Assembly: GCF_001310085.1 (NCBI RefSeq)
Contig: NZ_CP012643.1
Coordinates: 899,001 to 963,000, forward strand
Direction: 5' to 3'
DNA length: 64,000 nt
From: Rufibacter tibetensis
Lineage (GTDB): Bacteria; Bacteroidota; Bacteroidia; Cytophagales; Hymenobacteraceae
In this document: positions 51,354 through 60,163 of the stretch, piece after piece
Layout of the letters: every line of letters begins with the position of its first letter
Numbering within the stretch: position 1 is the stretch's first letter
The notes under the pieces: model-generated
Databases searched by the model: none
What the model was told of the DNA's origin: nothing
What the model saw: only the letters and a program-made list of their open reading frames with translations
Made by a program: the position numbers and the translations under genes

Positions 51354-54300
51354 TTAAGCGGTGGGCTGGGACTGTTTGCTCTCGGCGTAAACCGAAGGCA
51401 GCATGTGGTACGCTTCTTTGAAGTATTTAGAGAAATATCTTGGGTTGTTGAACCCAACGGCATATGCCACCTCGGCTACCGTTAACTGACTTTTCTCCAG
51501 AAGCTGGGCTGCCCGCTCTAACCTGATTTTCCGGATGAACTCTACTGGGGACTGGCCCGTGAGCGCCACAATGCGCTTGTACAGGTAAACCCTACTCATG
51601 CCCAATTCGCGGCTCATAAACTCTACTGAGAATTCAGGACAGTCAATGTTGTCTTCTACTACCTTAATAGCTTTTTGAATGAGTTTATCATCTAGGGAGA
51701 CAATGTCAATGGAGCTGGTTTGCACGCTGATTTTCTTGCCGTAGGCCTTTTGCAGGAGCTGACACTGTGCAATGAGGTTTGACATACGGGAAAGCAGCAA
51801 TTCAAAATTAAAAGGCTTGGTAATGTAGTCGTTTGCACCAATACCCAGACCTTTCAGCTTCTGTTCCTCCGCGGTTTGGGCGGTGAGCAGAATGAACGGA
51901 ATGTGCGAGGTACGGGCATCTGACTTGATTTTCTTGCAGAAGTCAATGCCATTCAACTCCGGCATCATCAGGTCACTTACAATAAGGTCTGGCATTGCAG
52001 AAAGTGCCTTTTGCCAGCCTTCTTTCCCGTTTTTAGCCTCCAGTACCGTAAAATGTGAACTCAAGCTATCCTTCAGGTAGGTTCTGAAATCTTCACTGTC
52101 TTCTACTAGTAACACTACTAATTTGTGGTCAGGAGCTGCAGAAGAAGCCTGTATTGTAGTCTCTAAAGCAGGAACTACCGAAACTGTTTCTTCCTCTACT
52201 TCAAATATGCCAGACTCCTGCGTGATAGAGCCGCTTACCTTTATAGGCAAGGTGACAATGAAACAGCTTCCTTTGCCCAACTCACTCTGCACCTGAATCA
52301 AGCCCCCATGGATTTTCACGAACTCGCGGGTAATAGACAACCCAATGCCGCTGCCTTGGTTCACCAGGTTATCTGGCACGTCTTCCCGGAAGAACCGATC
52401 AAAAATCTTTTCCTGATTTTCTTTAGAGATTCCAATGCCCGTATCAGAGACTTTGATTTCTAGCAGGTATAGCCCTTGGGAGTTTGAGTCATTCTCGTGA
52501 CAGTTCACTTCTACCTTGATGTCCCCGTTCTCAGGAGTAAATTTAAAAGCGTTAGAAAGCAGGTTGAACAGAATCTTGCCCAGCTTGTCCATGTCAAAGG
52601 AGGCATGCAGCTCTTTGATGCTGGTTTCAAAGGACAGATTAACATGGTTTTTCTCCGACAAATCTGAAAAAGCATACACAGCTTCCTTGATAAACTTGAC
52701 AATGTTGCCGTGCGAAGGAGCGAACGCCACTTCCTCTACCTCCAGCTTCCTGAAATCTAGCAATTGATTTACCAGATGCAGCAGGCGTTTGGCATTACGG
52801 TTGATCATCTGGAACTGCTTGGTTTGTTCCGCATCCTGCGTGGTGGCCAGCAATCTTTCCAAGGGAGCCAAAATAAGGGTAAGTGGCGTCCGGAATTCAT
52901 GGCTGATGTTGGTAAAGAATTTGATTTTCATGAGGTGCAATTCCCGCATGTGTTTCACCTCGCGGCGCTCCCGCTCCAGCTCAAATTTCTGGTTTGCCTT
53001 TTGTTTCTCAACACGACGGATCAGCACCAAAATCAAAAAGGCCAGCACGAAATAAGTGACATACGCTACATCTGACCGCCAAAAGGGCACCTGCACTTCA
53101 ATATCTAGGCTGATGCCCTCTTTGTTCCAGACTCCGTCATTGTTGGAGGCTTTAACCACCAGTTGGTATTTACCAGGATCTAAGTTGGTGTAGGTGATGC
53201 GGCGGTTACCTCCATCTGTGGTGTGCCACTCCTTGTCAAAGCCTTCCAGTTTGTACTGGTACTTGTTTTTCTCTGAATGGAAAAAGTTGAGTGCCGCAAA
53301 CTCCACGGTGAACATGTTTTGGTCATGCTGGAGCGAAATCTGCTTTGTATCCGCCAGCGCTCTAGGCAAGATCACGCTGCCGCCTACCTCCTCACCTACT
53401 TTCAGGCTTCTGCTGAATAGCTGGAAATCTGTAAAGACAATAGCCGGCACCACTTTATTGCTGGTTAATTCACCTGGCTGGAAAATGTTGAACCCATTGG
53501 GGCCGGCAAACACCACTTCGCCTTTTCTGGTCAGGTAAGCCGCATTTTCATTAAAGACTTTGCCTTGCAACCCGTCAGATTCATCAAAATTGCGCGTTAC
53601 AAAGGAAATCTCATGGGCTTGCCTTCCTGTCATCTCCAGTTTTGAAATGCCGTTAGGGGTACTGATCCAGAGATTATGCTGTTTGTCTTCCAGAATGTTC
53701 AGAATGATGTTATCTGACAGGCCATTCTCTTTGGTGAAGAGCCTAAAGGAGTTGGTTCTGGGATCAAAGAGGTTCAGGCCCTCATTAGTCCCTACCCACA
53801 TTTTCTGCCGGCTGTCCCGGAAAATACTCAGCACTGAGTTACTGCTCAGGCTTTTGGGGTTTTGAGGGTCATTTTTGAATTGTAACAGCTTTCCAGAAGC
53901 CAGATTAAGCACCTCTACCCCAATGTCCCCCCCAGTCCAAAGATTACCTTTCGCATCTTCGGCGATGGCTGCTACATACAGTCCCTCTAACCCTGGTTTA
54001 GTAGCAGAGCGGCCATAGGAAAGGAATTTGCCCGTGCTGGGTTCCAACCGCTGCAAACCACCCCGCATGGTACCTATCCAGAGCCGATTTTGACTGTCTT
54101 GGAAGAGCTCCCACACATTGTCATGGCCTAAACTATAGGTATCCTGTGCATTGTGCTTGTAGCGGGTAAACTTCTTTCCATCAAACTTGTTGAGGCCGCC
54201 CAGGTAAGTTCCTATCCAGAGATTCTGATCTTTATCCAGAAGCAGACTTACTACTACGTTGTTGCTGAGGCTGTTCGGGTCTTTTGAGTTATGCTGATAG

Positions 54301-55526
54301 CGGGTGTACTGGCCGGTGCTTCGGTTCCAATAAAGCAAACCGCCCCCATTAGTGCCCATCCAGAGATTTCCCTTTGCGTCTTCCACAAACCGGTTAATGT
54401 CATCATAGGGTAAACTCCCTTTTACCAGCAACTGGTTTTGGTGGTGCTGAAACCGAAGCAGGTTCTTGTGGTAGTAGTTGACGCCTTTTTTGTAGGTACC
54501 TAACCAGATGATCCCTTCCCGATCTTTGTAGATGGAGATTAAGCTATTATGCGAAAGACTGTTTTCTATTTCAGGGCCGTTTTGAACAAATTGCACCGAA
54601 AGGTCTCTCTTGTTCACGATGTTGATGCCGCCGTGGTCGGTGGCCAGCCAGATGGTGCCGTCTTCGTTTTCCACGATGCCCCGCACCAGGTTGGTGTTCA
54701 ACCGCAACGTAGGCGCATTCTCATGAAGTTGCTGGAAAGTTTTAGTGGCTGGACGATACAGGAAAGCCCCAATGCTTTCATAAGACGAATAAACCCACAG
54801 GTCTCCGTTCTGGTCAATGGTCATTCCGTATCCCATTGCCTGTCCTTTAAAAATATTCTGCAGTCCCTTTTCCTGCGCCTCCACCTTCAAGGTTTTGGCG
54901 TTAAGCTTTTCCAGCACCCCATTGGCGTGCAACAGCCACAGGTCTCCTTCCTGAGTAAAGGAAATGGCGTTTATGGGATTTGAAACGGCTTGGCTTGCAC
55001 CGGTAGCAGTTCCTTTTACCGGAGTAGACACCTTCGTTTTAGGGTTGAACCTGGTTAGGCCTTGTCCGGTTTGCAGAAACCAGTAATTGCCGTATTTGTC
55101 TTGCTGGATGTTTTCAACCGGCGCCTGCGGAAGGGAATACTGTTTCAGCAGGGGCTCATAATCTCGGTCAAACCGATCTTCTTTGGGCTTGTAAACCGTG
55201 AGTCCTTTCTGCGAGGTGACCCAAATGTTCCCTTCGGGGTCTTCAAAAAGCTTACTGATGTTGTTATCCCTGAGAGAGGCAGTGTTTCGGGAGTTATGCC
55301 GGAAGACTTTCACTCCGTAGCCATCAAACCGGTTAAGGCCAGAAGAAGTACCTATCCAAATGTACCCTTTGCTGTCTTTCAGGAAACTGTTGACCTGGTT
55401 GTGTGAAAGCCCGTTGTTGACATCTATGCGCAGAAAACGACGCTGTTCTCCTGAATTCCCAAACACCTGGGTTATGTTTGCCATCAAGGCAAAAAAGACA
55501 ACAACAATATTGACAAGTAAGCGCAT
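51354..55526 (-). CDS. Hybrid two-component system regulator (HTCS) of the PUL
   Basis: One-protein sensor and transcription activator of 1390 residues. Signal peptide (ALMANITQVFGN) then a periplasmic double propeller of Reg_prop repeats (many GxIWIGTxxGLNxF copies, about residues 35-690), a Y_Y_Y domain (about 735-800) and one membrane segment near 815-835 (YVTYFVLAFLILVLIRR). The cytoplasmic part has HisKA with phospho-His in NISHEFRTPLTLIL near residue 877, HATPase_c with SGIGLSITREFVKIHGG, a receiver with LLVEDSED and phospho-Asp in IVSDLMMPEL near 1184, and an AraC-type DNA-binding domain from about 1295 (FSVEFMSRELGMSRVYLYKR, AYAVGFNNPRYFSKYFKE). Such proteins bind an oligosaccharide outside and switch on the neighbouring locus. 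Confidence 0.96.
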   Translation of the reverse strand: MRLLVNIVVVFFALMANITQVFGNSGEQRRFLRIDVNNGLSHNQVNSFLKDSKGYIWIGTSSGLNRFDGYGVKVFRHNSRNTASLRDNNISKLFEDPEGNIWVTSQKGLTVYKPKEDRFDRDYEPLLKQYSLPQAPVENIQQDKYGNYWFLQTGQGLTRFNPKTKVSTPVKGTATGASQAVSNPINAISFTQEGDLWLLHANGVLEKLNAKTLKVEAQEKGLQNIFKGQAMGYGMTIDQNGDLWVYSSYESIGAFLYRPATKTFQQLHENAPTLRLNTNLVRGIVENEDGTIWLATDHGGINIVNKRDLSVQFVQNGPEIENSLSHNSLISIYKDREGIIWLGTYKKGVNYYHKNLLRFQHHQNQLLVKGSLPYDDINRFVEDAKGNLWMGTNGGGLLYWNRSTGQYTRYQHNSKDPNSLSNNVVVSLLLDKDQNLWIGTYLGGLNKFDGKKFTRYKHNAQDTYSLGHDNVWELFQDSQNRLWIGTMRGGLQRLEPSTGKFLSYGRSATKPGLEGLYVAAIAEDAKGNLWTGGDIGVEVLNLASGKLLQFKNDPQNPKSLSSNSVLSIFRDSRQKMWVGTNEGLNLFDPRTNSFRLFTKENGLSDNIILNILEDKQHNLWISTPNGISKLEMTGRQAHEISFVTRNFDESDGLQGKVFNENAAYLTRKGEVVFAGPNGFNIFQPGELTSNKVVPAIVFTDFQLFSRSLKVGEEVGGSVILPRALADTKQISLQHDQNMFTVEFAALNFFHSEKNKYQYKLEGFDKEWHTTDGGNRRITYTNLDPGKYQLVVKASNNDGVWNKEGISLDIEVQVPFWRSDVAYVTYFVLAFLILVLIRRVEKQKANQKFELERERREVKHMRELHLMKIKFFTNISHEFRTPLTLILAPLERLLATTQDAEQTKQFQMINRNAKRLLHLVNQLLDFRKLEVEEVAFAPSHGNIVKFIKEAVYAFSDLSEKNHVNLSFETSIKELHASFDMDKLGKILFNLLSNAFKFTPENGDIKVEVNCHENDSNSQGLYLLEIKVSDTGIGISKENQEKIFDRFFREDVPDNLVNQGSGIGLSITREFVKIHGGLIQVQSELGKGSCFIVTLPIKVSGSITQESGIFEVEEETVSVVPALETTIQASSAAPDHKLVVLLVEDSEDFRTYLKDSLSSHFTVLEAKNGKEGWQKALSAMPDLIVSDLMMPELNGIDFCKKIKSDARTSHIPFILLTAQTAEEQKLKGLGIGANDYITKPFNFELLLSRMSNLIAQCQLLQKAYGKKISVQTSSIDIVSLDDKLIQKAIKVVEDNIDCPEFSVEFMSRELGMSRVYLYKRIVALTGQSPVEFIRKIRLERAAQLLEKSQLTVAEVAYAVGFNNPRYFSKYFKEAYHMLPSVYAESKQSQPTA

Positions 55527-55961
55527 CTATCTACTTTAAACTTCTCTGAAGGAGACATTCACCCTCCTCAAACCCCTCTTTCCTCTGGAAGGCAAAGGCT
55601 TTTTTCCTCCAAATATGACTTCCACCTTAAAGCTAATTTTGATAAGCCAGTTTAGGTTGAAGATAAGCATCAAATACCAACCCCACCTTTAAAATCATAT
55701 GCAATATAGGCTTTTTTACAAAATTCAGGGAGGTCTTTTTTAGATCCGTCAAGAACCTCCCACGTTATTAGCCTTATATTATTAAAACCTCAAAAAGAGA
55801 ATTGAGCTCTTTGAACCCTTCGGTTCTTTTGAAAAAGGTAGATACCCAATTTTCCTTCACCTGCTACAAATTGCCCATTTTTTATAAAACAAGGCATAAA
55901 CGCCAAAATCGATCTTTGTTCGTTACTCTTTTCAAGCGGGATAATCTTTATCGAGAGTTAT

Positions 55962-55997
55962 GTTTAAAGGGTACTTTTCAGAAAATAGCTTTAAAAC
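55962..55997. repeat. 36-nt family palindrome, copy 24
   Basis: Blocks GTTTAAAGGGTA, CTTTTCAGAAAA, TAGCTTTAAAAC. Confidence 0.7.
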
Positions 55998-56113
55998 TGT
56001 TTTCAACTCAAACTATTCAGACCGCTCAAGGATATCGTATTTATACTGAATGGTTTACTGCAGTGTGGGTAAGTCCTTGCGGGTGAGATATCACCGGTTA
56101 AAAATTGTTTCCT

Positions 56114-56121
56114 TAACTTTG
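56114..56121 (+). promoter_or_regulatory. -7 element abutting the lpxD start
   Basis: TAACTTTG matches TAnnTTTG but ends only 4 bases before the lpxD ATG (56126), where other genes here have 23 to 60 bases. If used, the lpxD mRNA would be leaderless. Confidence 0.45.
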
Positions 56122-56125
56122 CCTT

Positions 56126-57148
56126 ATGGAATTCACGGTACAACAGATTGCTGATTTACTCCAGGGTCAGGTGGAGGGAGACGGTAACGCCAAGGTAAAC
56201 AGACTCGCGAAAATTGAAGAAGGCACATCCGGTGCCCTTTCTTTTCTGTCTAACGCAAAGTACGAGCACTACCTCTATACCACAGGGGCTACCGCAGTCA
56301 TCGTATCTAAAACTCTGGGAATCAAGCAACCCATTTCCGCGAACCTTATTCGGGTGGAAGACCCGTATTCCTCCTTTTCTACCTTGCTGGAAGTCTACCA
56401 ACAGGCGGTGGCCGCTGCCCGGCAGGGCGTGGAGGAGCCCTGTTTCATAGGCGAAAACTCTACCATCGGGAACAGGCATTATAGGGGTGCTTTCTCTTAT
56501 ATCGGCAAAAACTGTAAGATTGGAAGTGGCGTGCACATTTACCCCCAGGTGTACATTGGTGATAACGTGACCATAGGCGATAATACTGTTCTATTTGCCG
56601 GGGCTAAGGTTTACGCCGACTGTGTAATTGGGAACTCTTGTACCATCCATGCCGGAGCCGTGATTGGCAGTGATGGATTTGGCTTCGCACCGCAGAAAGA
56701 CGGGTCCTACAAGGCTATTCCACAAACAGGCAATGTAGTCTTGGAAGACAATGTACGTATTGGCGCCAATACCACGGTTGACTGCGCTACTATGGGTTCT
56801 ACCATCATCAGAACCGGAACCAAGATTGATAACCTGGTGCAGGTAGCCCATAATGTGGAGATTGGTCGCCACACGGTGATAGCTGCCCAGACGGCATTTG
56901 CGGGATCTTCCAAAGTGGGTAATTACTGCACCATTGCTGGTCAGGTAGGCGTGGTAGGCCACGTGAGCATTGCAGATAAAACCATTGTAGGTGCTAAATC
57001 AGGCATTTCTAAAAACATCAAAGAAGAAGGAACTTTTGTACAAGGAGCACCGGCTTTCGACTATAAACAAAACCTGAGGGCCATGGCTGTTTTCCGGAAA
57101 CTACCCGAGTTGCAGAAACAGGTAGACGAACTCAGAGAAAAGCTTTAA
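56126..57148 (+). CDS. lpxD: UDP-3-O-(3-hydroxyacyl)glucosamine N-acyltransferase LpxD
   Basis: Adds the second acyl chain in lipid A biosynthesis. The 340-residue protein has the N-terminal uridine-binding domain (EFTVQQIADLLQGQVEGDG, LSFLSNAKYEHYL) and a left-handed beta helix of hexapeptide repeats from about residue 105 (IGENSTIGN, IYPQVYIGDNVTIGDN). The region GSDGFGFAPQKDG and the catalytic His in LVQVAHNVEIG are conserved. The start agrees with family N-termini. First gene of lpxD-lpxC/fabZ-lpxA, 31 bases before the next. Confidence 0.96.
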   Translation: MEFTVQQIADLLQGQVEGDGNAKVNRLAKIEEGTSGALSFLSNAKYEHYLYTTGATAVIVSKTLGIKQPISANLIRVEDPYSSFSTLLEVYQQAVAAARQGVEEPCFIGENSTIGNRHYRGAFSYIGKNCKIGSGVHIYPQVYIGDNVTIGDNTVLFAGAKVYADCVIGNSCTIHAGAVIGSDGFGFAPQKDGSYKAIPQTGNVVLEDNVRIGANTTVDCATMGSTIIRTGTKIDNLVQVAHNVEIGRHTVIAAQTAFAGSSKVGNYCTIAGQVGVVGHVSIADKTIVGAKSGISKNIKEEGTFVQGAPAFDYKQNLRAMAVFRKLPELQKQVDELREKL

Positions 57149-57179
57149 CTTTAGCCCCTCTTTACCTATTTAGTGCTTC

Positions 57180-58574
57180 ATGAACGATAAACAGCATACC
57201 ATAAAGGCACCGGTGACGGTATCTGGGATTGGATTGCATACGGGAGTGGTGTCAAACATGACCTTCATGCCTGCTCCCATCAACCACGGGTATAAATTTC
57301 AACGCATTGATTTGCCTGAACAGCCTATTGTAGACGCCGATGTAGACAATGTGGTGGACCTCTCCCGCGGAACGACCATTGAACAGAACGGCGCCCGCGT
57401 GAACACCGTGGAACACGTATTGGCTGCCTTGGTTGGGTTAGAGATAGACAACGTTCTCATTCAGATTGACGGTCCTGAGCCTCCCATCATGGACGGTTCC
57501 TCTATTCTTTTTGTAAGACCGCTGTTAGAAGTGGGTCTGGAAGAACAAAACGCCCTGCGTAACTTCTTTGAAGTTCCGGAAGAAATTATGTTCCGGGACG
57601 GTTCCCGCGAGACCGAGATCGCGATTCTTCCCTTGGATGATTACCGCGTGACCGTGATGGTAGATTACCATTCACCGGTTTTGGGTTCTCAGCACGCCTC
57701 CTTAACAGATTTGCGGCAGTTTAAAGATGAGATTGCTTCTTGCCGCACCTTCTGCTTCCTGCACGAAATTGAAATGCTCTACAAGCAAAACCTGATTAAA
57801 GGTGGTGACTTGAGCAACGCCATTGTGGTGGTAGACCGTGTGGTGGAAGACAATGAATTAGATTATTTGTCTGACCTTCTGAAGAAGCCTAAAGTGGCCG
57901 TGAAGAAGGAAGGAATTCTTAATAATGTAGACCTGCGCTACAAAAATGAACCTGCCCGCCATAAACTCCTTGATTTGATTGGAGACTTAGCATTGGTAGG
58001 CCGTCCGTTAAAAGGTCAGATTCTGGCAGCTCGTCCAGGGCACGCGTCTAACGTGGCATTTGCCAAGAAGATTAAGAAATACATCAAGGAGACATCGGTG
58101 AAGAACGTGCCGGTGTATGATCCTAAGAAATCGCCGGTGATGGACATCAATCGCATCGCGCAGACCTTACCGCACCGCTACCCCTTCCTACTGATTGATA
58201 AGATCATCCACCTGGATGAAACTACCGTGACGGGTGTGAAGAACGTGACCATGAATGAGTCGTTCTTTCAGGGGCATTTTCCGGGTAATCCCGTTATGCC
58301 GGGTGTGATCCTGATTGAGGCTATGGCCCAAACTGGTGGAATATACGTGTTAAGCACCGTGCCCGATCCTGAAAATTACTGGACGTACTTTATGGGCGTG
58401 GACAAATGCCGTTTCCGCCGTAAAGTAGTGCCCGGTGACACCATTATTTTTAAATGCGAACTGTTGGCGCCCATTAAACGTGGCATAGCCAGAATGCAGG
58501 GTCAGGCGTATGTAGCCGGACAATTGGTGATGGAGGCCGAGATGTTAGCAAGTATCGTAAGAAAAGACGCATGA
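57180..58574 (+). CDS. lpxC/fabZ: LpxC-FabZ fusion: UDP-3-O-acyl-GlcNAc deacetylase / 3-hydroxyacyl-ACP dehydratase
   Basis: Bifunctional enzyme of 464 residues, a fusion standard in Bacteroidota. Residues 1 to about 305 are LpxC, the zinc deacetylase committing to lipid A synthesis (TVSGIGLHTG, NTVEHVLAALVGLEIDN with a zinc His, MDGSS, RHKLLDLIGDLALVG with zinc His and Asp). Residues about 320-464 are FabZ, the hot-dog dehydratase of fatty acid synthesis (LPHRYPFLLIDKI, QGHFPGNPVMPGVILIEAMAQ with catalytic His and Glu). The fusion ties lipid A commitment to the supply of acyl chains. Overlaps lpxA by 4 bases. Confidence 0.97.
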   Translation: MNDKQHTIKAPVTVSGIGLHTGVVSNMTFMPAPINHGYKFQRIDLPEQPIVDADVDNVVDLSRGTTIEQNGARVNTVEHVLAALVGLEIDNVLIQIDGPEPPIMDGSSILFVRPLLEVGLEEQNALRNFFEVPEEIMFRDGSRETEIAILPLDDYRVTVMVDYHSPVLGSQHASLTDLRQFKDEIASCRTFCFLHEIEMLYKQNLIKGGDLSNAIVVVDRVVEDNELDYLSDLLKKPKVAVKKEGILNNVDLRYKNEPARHKLLDLIGDLALVGRPLKGQILAARPGHASNVAFAKKIKKYIKETSVKNVPVYDPKKSPVMDINRIAQTLPHRYPFLLIDKIIHLDETTVTGVKNVTMNESFFQGHFPGNPVMPGVILIEAMAQTGGIYVLSTVPDPENYWTYFMGVDKCRFRRKVVPGDTIIFKCELLAPIKRGIARMQGQAYVAGQLVMEAEMLASIVRKDA

Positions 58575-59362
58575 ATCAGCCATTAGCTTACATCCACCCA
58601 GAAGCCAAAATCGCCACCAACGTAGTGGTAGAACCTTTTACTACCATCTCTAAAAACGTGGAGATAGGCGAAGGTACCTGGATTGGCCCCAACGTAACCA
58701 TCATGGAAGGTGCCCGCATTGGAAAAAATTGCCAGATTTTTCCGGGTGCGGTGATCTCTGCTCCGCCTCAGGACCTGAAGTACAAAGGCGAGCCGTCTAC
58801 AGTATCCATCGGTGACAATACCATTATCAGAGAGTGCGTGACCTTGAACCGGGGCACGGCTTTAGATAAAAACACCACGGCTATTGGTTCAAACTGCCTC
58901 ATCATGGCGTACGTGCACGTGGCCCATGATTGCATTATTGGCAACAACGTGATTGTGGCGAATGGTGTGCAGTTAGCCGGCCACATTGTGGTACATGACC
59001 ACGTGTTTATTGGAGGCACCTCTGCTGTGCACCAGTTTGTAAGCATCGGGGCGCATGCCATGGTATCGGGTGGTTCACTGGTGCGCAAAGACGTGCCTCC
59101 GTTCATCAAGGCGGCCCGTGAGCCTTTGTCTTACGCTGGCGTTAACTCCATCGGCTTACGCCGCAGAGGGTTCTCCAACGAGCAGATTACCGATATTCAG
59201 CAAATCTATCGCATTTTGTTCATGAGTGGCCTGAATACGGCCTCTGCGGTAGAGAAAATTGAGATTGACTTAGCGCCTAGCTCAGAACGCGATGAAATTG
59301 TGAATTTTGTGCGCAATTCGGGTCGGGGCATTATCAAAGGGTATCAACGAGATGCGGATTAA
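58571..59362 (+). CDS. lpxA: Acyl-ACP--UDP-N-acetylglucosamine O-acyltransferase LpxA
   Basis: First acylation step of lipid A. The 263-residue protein is a left-handed beta helix of hexapeptide repeats (IHPEAKIATNVVVEPF, IGPNVTIMEGARIG) with the catalytic His in HVAHDCIIGNNVIVANG and the substrate region GGTSAVHQFVSIGAHAMVSGGS. The C-terminal helices start at YAGVNSIGLRRRGFS. ATG overlaps the lpxC-fabZ stop by 4 bases; its own end overlaps the following ABC ATPase by 11 bases. Confidence 0.97.
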   Translation: MNQPLAYIHPEAKIATNVVVEPFTTISKNVEIGEGTWIGPNVTIMEGARIGKNCQIFPGAVISAPPQDLKYKGEPSTVSIGDNTIIRECVTLNRGTALDKNTTAIGSNCLIMAYVHVAHDCIIGNNVIVANGVQLAGHIVVHDHVFIGGTSAVHQFVSIGAHAMVSGGSLVRKDVPPFIKAAREPLSYAGVNSIGLRRRGFSNEQITDIQQIYRILFMSGLNTASAVEKIEIDLAPSSERDEIVNFVRNSGRGIIKGYQRDAD

Positions 59363-59993
59363 GCTTTCCTCTTTAGGCAAGCGCTTTAATTACGAGTGGA
59401 TTTTCCGGAATCTGTCCTATGAATTTGTCTCAGGAAAGGCGTACGCCATCTTGGGGCACAATGGATCCGGGAAATCCACTTTGCTTTCTATTCTCAGCGG
59501 TTTTCAACTTCCCTCAGAAGGCTCCATTTCCTACTCCTTAAATGGAAAAGATGTTCCCGTTGATGAACTCTACCGCTCCCTCTCCTTGGCTGCTCCATAC
59601 CAGGACTTGCTGGAGGAGTTCACGCTGGAGGAAATGATCCAGTTTCATACCCGCTTCAAAACTCTACGCGGTATCACTCCCCAACAACTTCCTGATCTTC
59701 TGCAATTACAAGCTGCCAAGCACAAACTGGTAAGGGATTTCTCCTCAGGCATGCGCCAACGTTTAAAACTTGGCTTGGCTCTTTATTCAGAATCCCCTCT
59801 CCTGCTGCTAGATGAACCTACTACTAACCTGGATCAAGCAGGTGTAGCCTGGTACCTGGAGCACCTGGAAAGAAACCGACAAAACCGCTTGGTCATCATC
59901 GGCTCTAACGTTCCGCATGAGTACAGCTTTTGCGACGAGCAGTTGCCTATCAATGAATTCCATCACAAAGCTCCAGAGCGGAAAAGAGGATAA
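59352..59993 (+). CDS. Orphan ABC transporter ATP-binding protein
   Basis: Cytoplasmic ATPase of 213 residues. Start set at ATG 59352 (MRIKLSSLGKRFNYEWIF), 11 bases inside lpxA; a longer frame from 59307 adds lpxA-overlapping sequence. Walker A GHNGSGKST, signature FSSGMRQRLKLGLAL, Walker B LLLLDEPTTNLDQAG, and a degenerate switch region (IGSNVPHEYSFCD) with no clear His at the usual place. No permease follows; the transcript ends soon after. Its coupling to lpxA suggests a role in envelope lipid transport, but this is inference. Confidence 0.85.
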   Translation: MRIKLSSLGKRFNYEWIFRNLSYEFVSGKAYAILGHNGSGKSTLLSILSGFQLPSEGSISYSLNGKDVPVDELYRSLSLAAPYQDLLEEFTLEEMIQFHTRFKTLRGITPQQLPDLLQLQAAKHKLVRDFSSGMRQRLKLGLALYSESPLLLLDEPTTNLDQAGVAWYLEHLERNRQNRLVIIGSNVPHEYSFCDEQLPINEFHHKAPERKRG

Positions 59994-60030
59994 GTCTGGC
60001 AAAAATGATTGCCCCTTATTAACCAGCGGA

Positions 60031-60066
60031 GCTTTTCAGCCTGATTTCCTAAAACACTCCCAAAAC
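60031..60066. repeat. 36-nt family palindrome, copy 25
   Basis: Blocks GCTTTTCAGCCT, GATTTCCTAAAA, CACTCCCAAAAC; left arm better kept than right. Confidence 0.6.
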
Positions 60067-60079
60067 GCTCAAACTGAAA

Positions 60080-60103
60080 AAAGCCACCCCTGAAGGTGGC
60101 TTT
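60080..60103 (-). terminator. Hairpin terminator after the esterase-family gene
   Basis: AAAGCCACC (60080-60088) pairs with GGTGGCTTT (60095-60103), loop 6; on the minus strand six T follow. May also stop the lpx operon from the other side. Confidence 0.75.
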
Positions 60104-60163
60104 CCCATATATGTAGTAAGATGGCGCAGATACGTTTACAGAACAGCTAACAAGTAGTATTGT

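Larger units (their letters stand above)
55527..56125. other. Divergent gap between HTCS and lpxD
   Basis: About 600 bases with the upstream regions of the HTCS gene (-) and lpxD (+), one palindrome copy (55962-55997), and a short inverted repeat GGTGA-GATA-TCACC near 56084. A 94-codon frame at 55802-56086 runs through the palindrome and is not considered a gene. Confidence 0.6.

Noticed and set aside
55802-56086. 94-codon gene upstream of lpxD
   Set aside because: It runs through palindrome copy 55962-55997, has no recognisable protein features and lies in a divergent promoter region.
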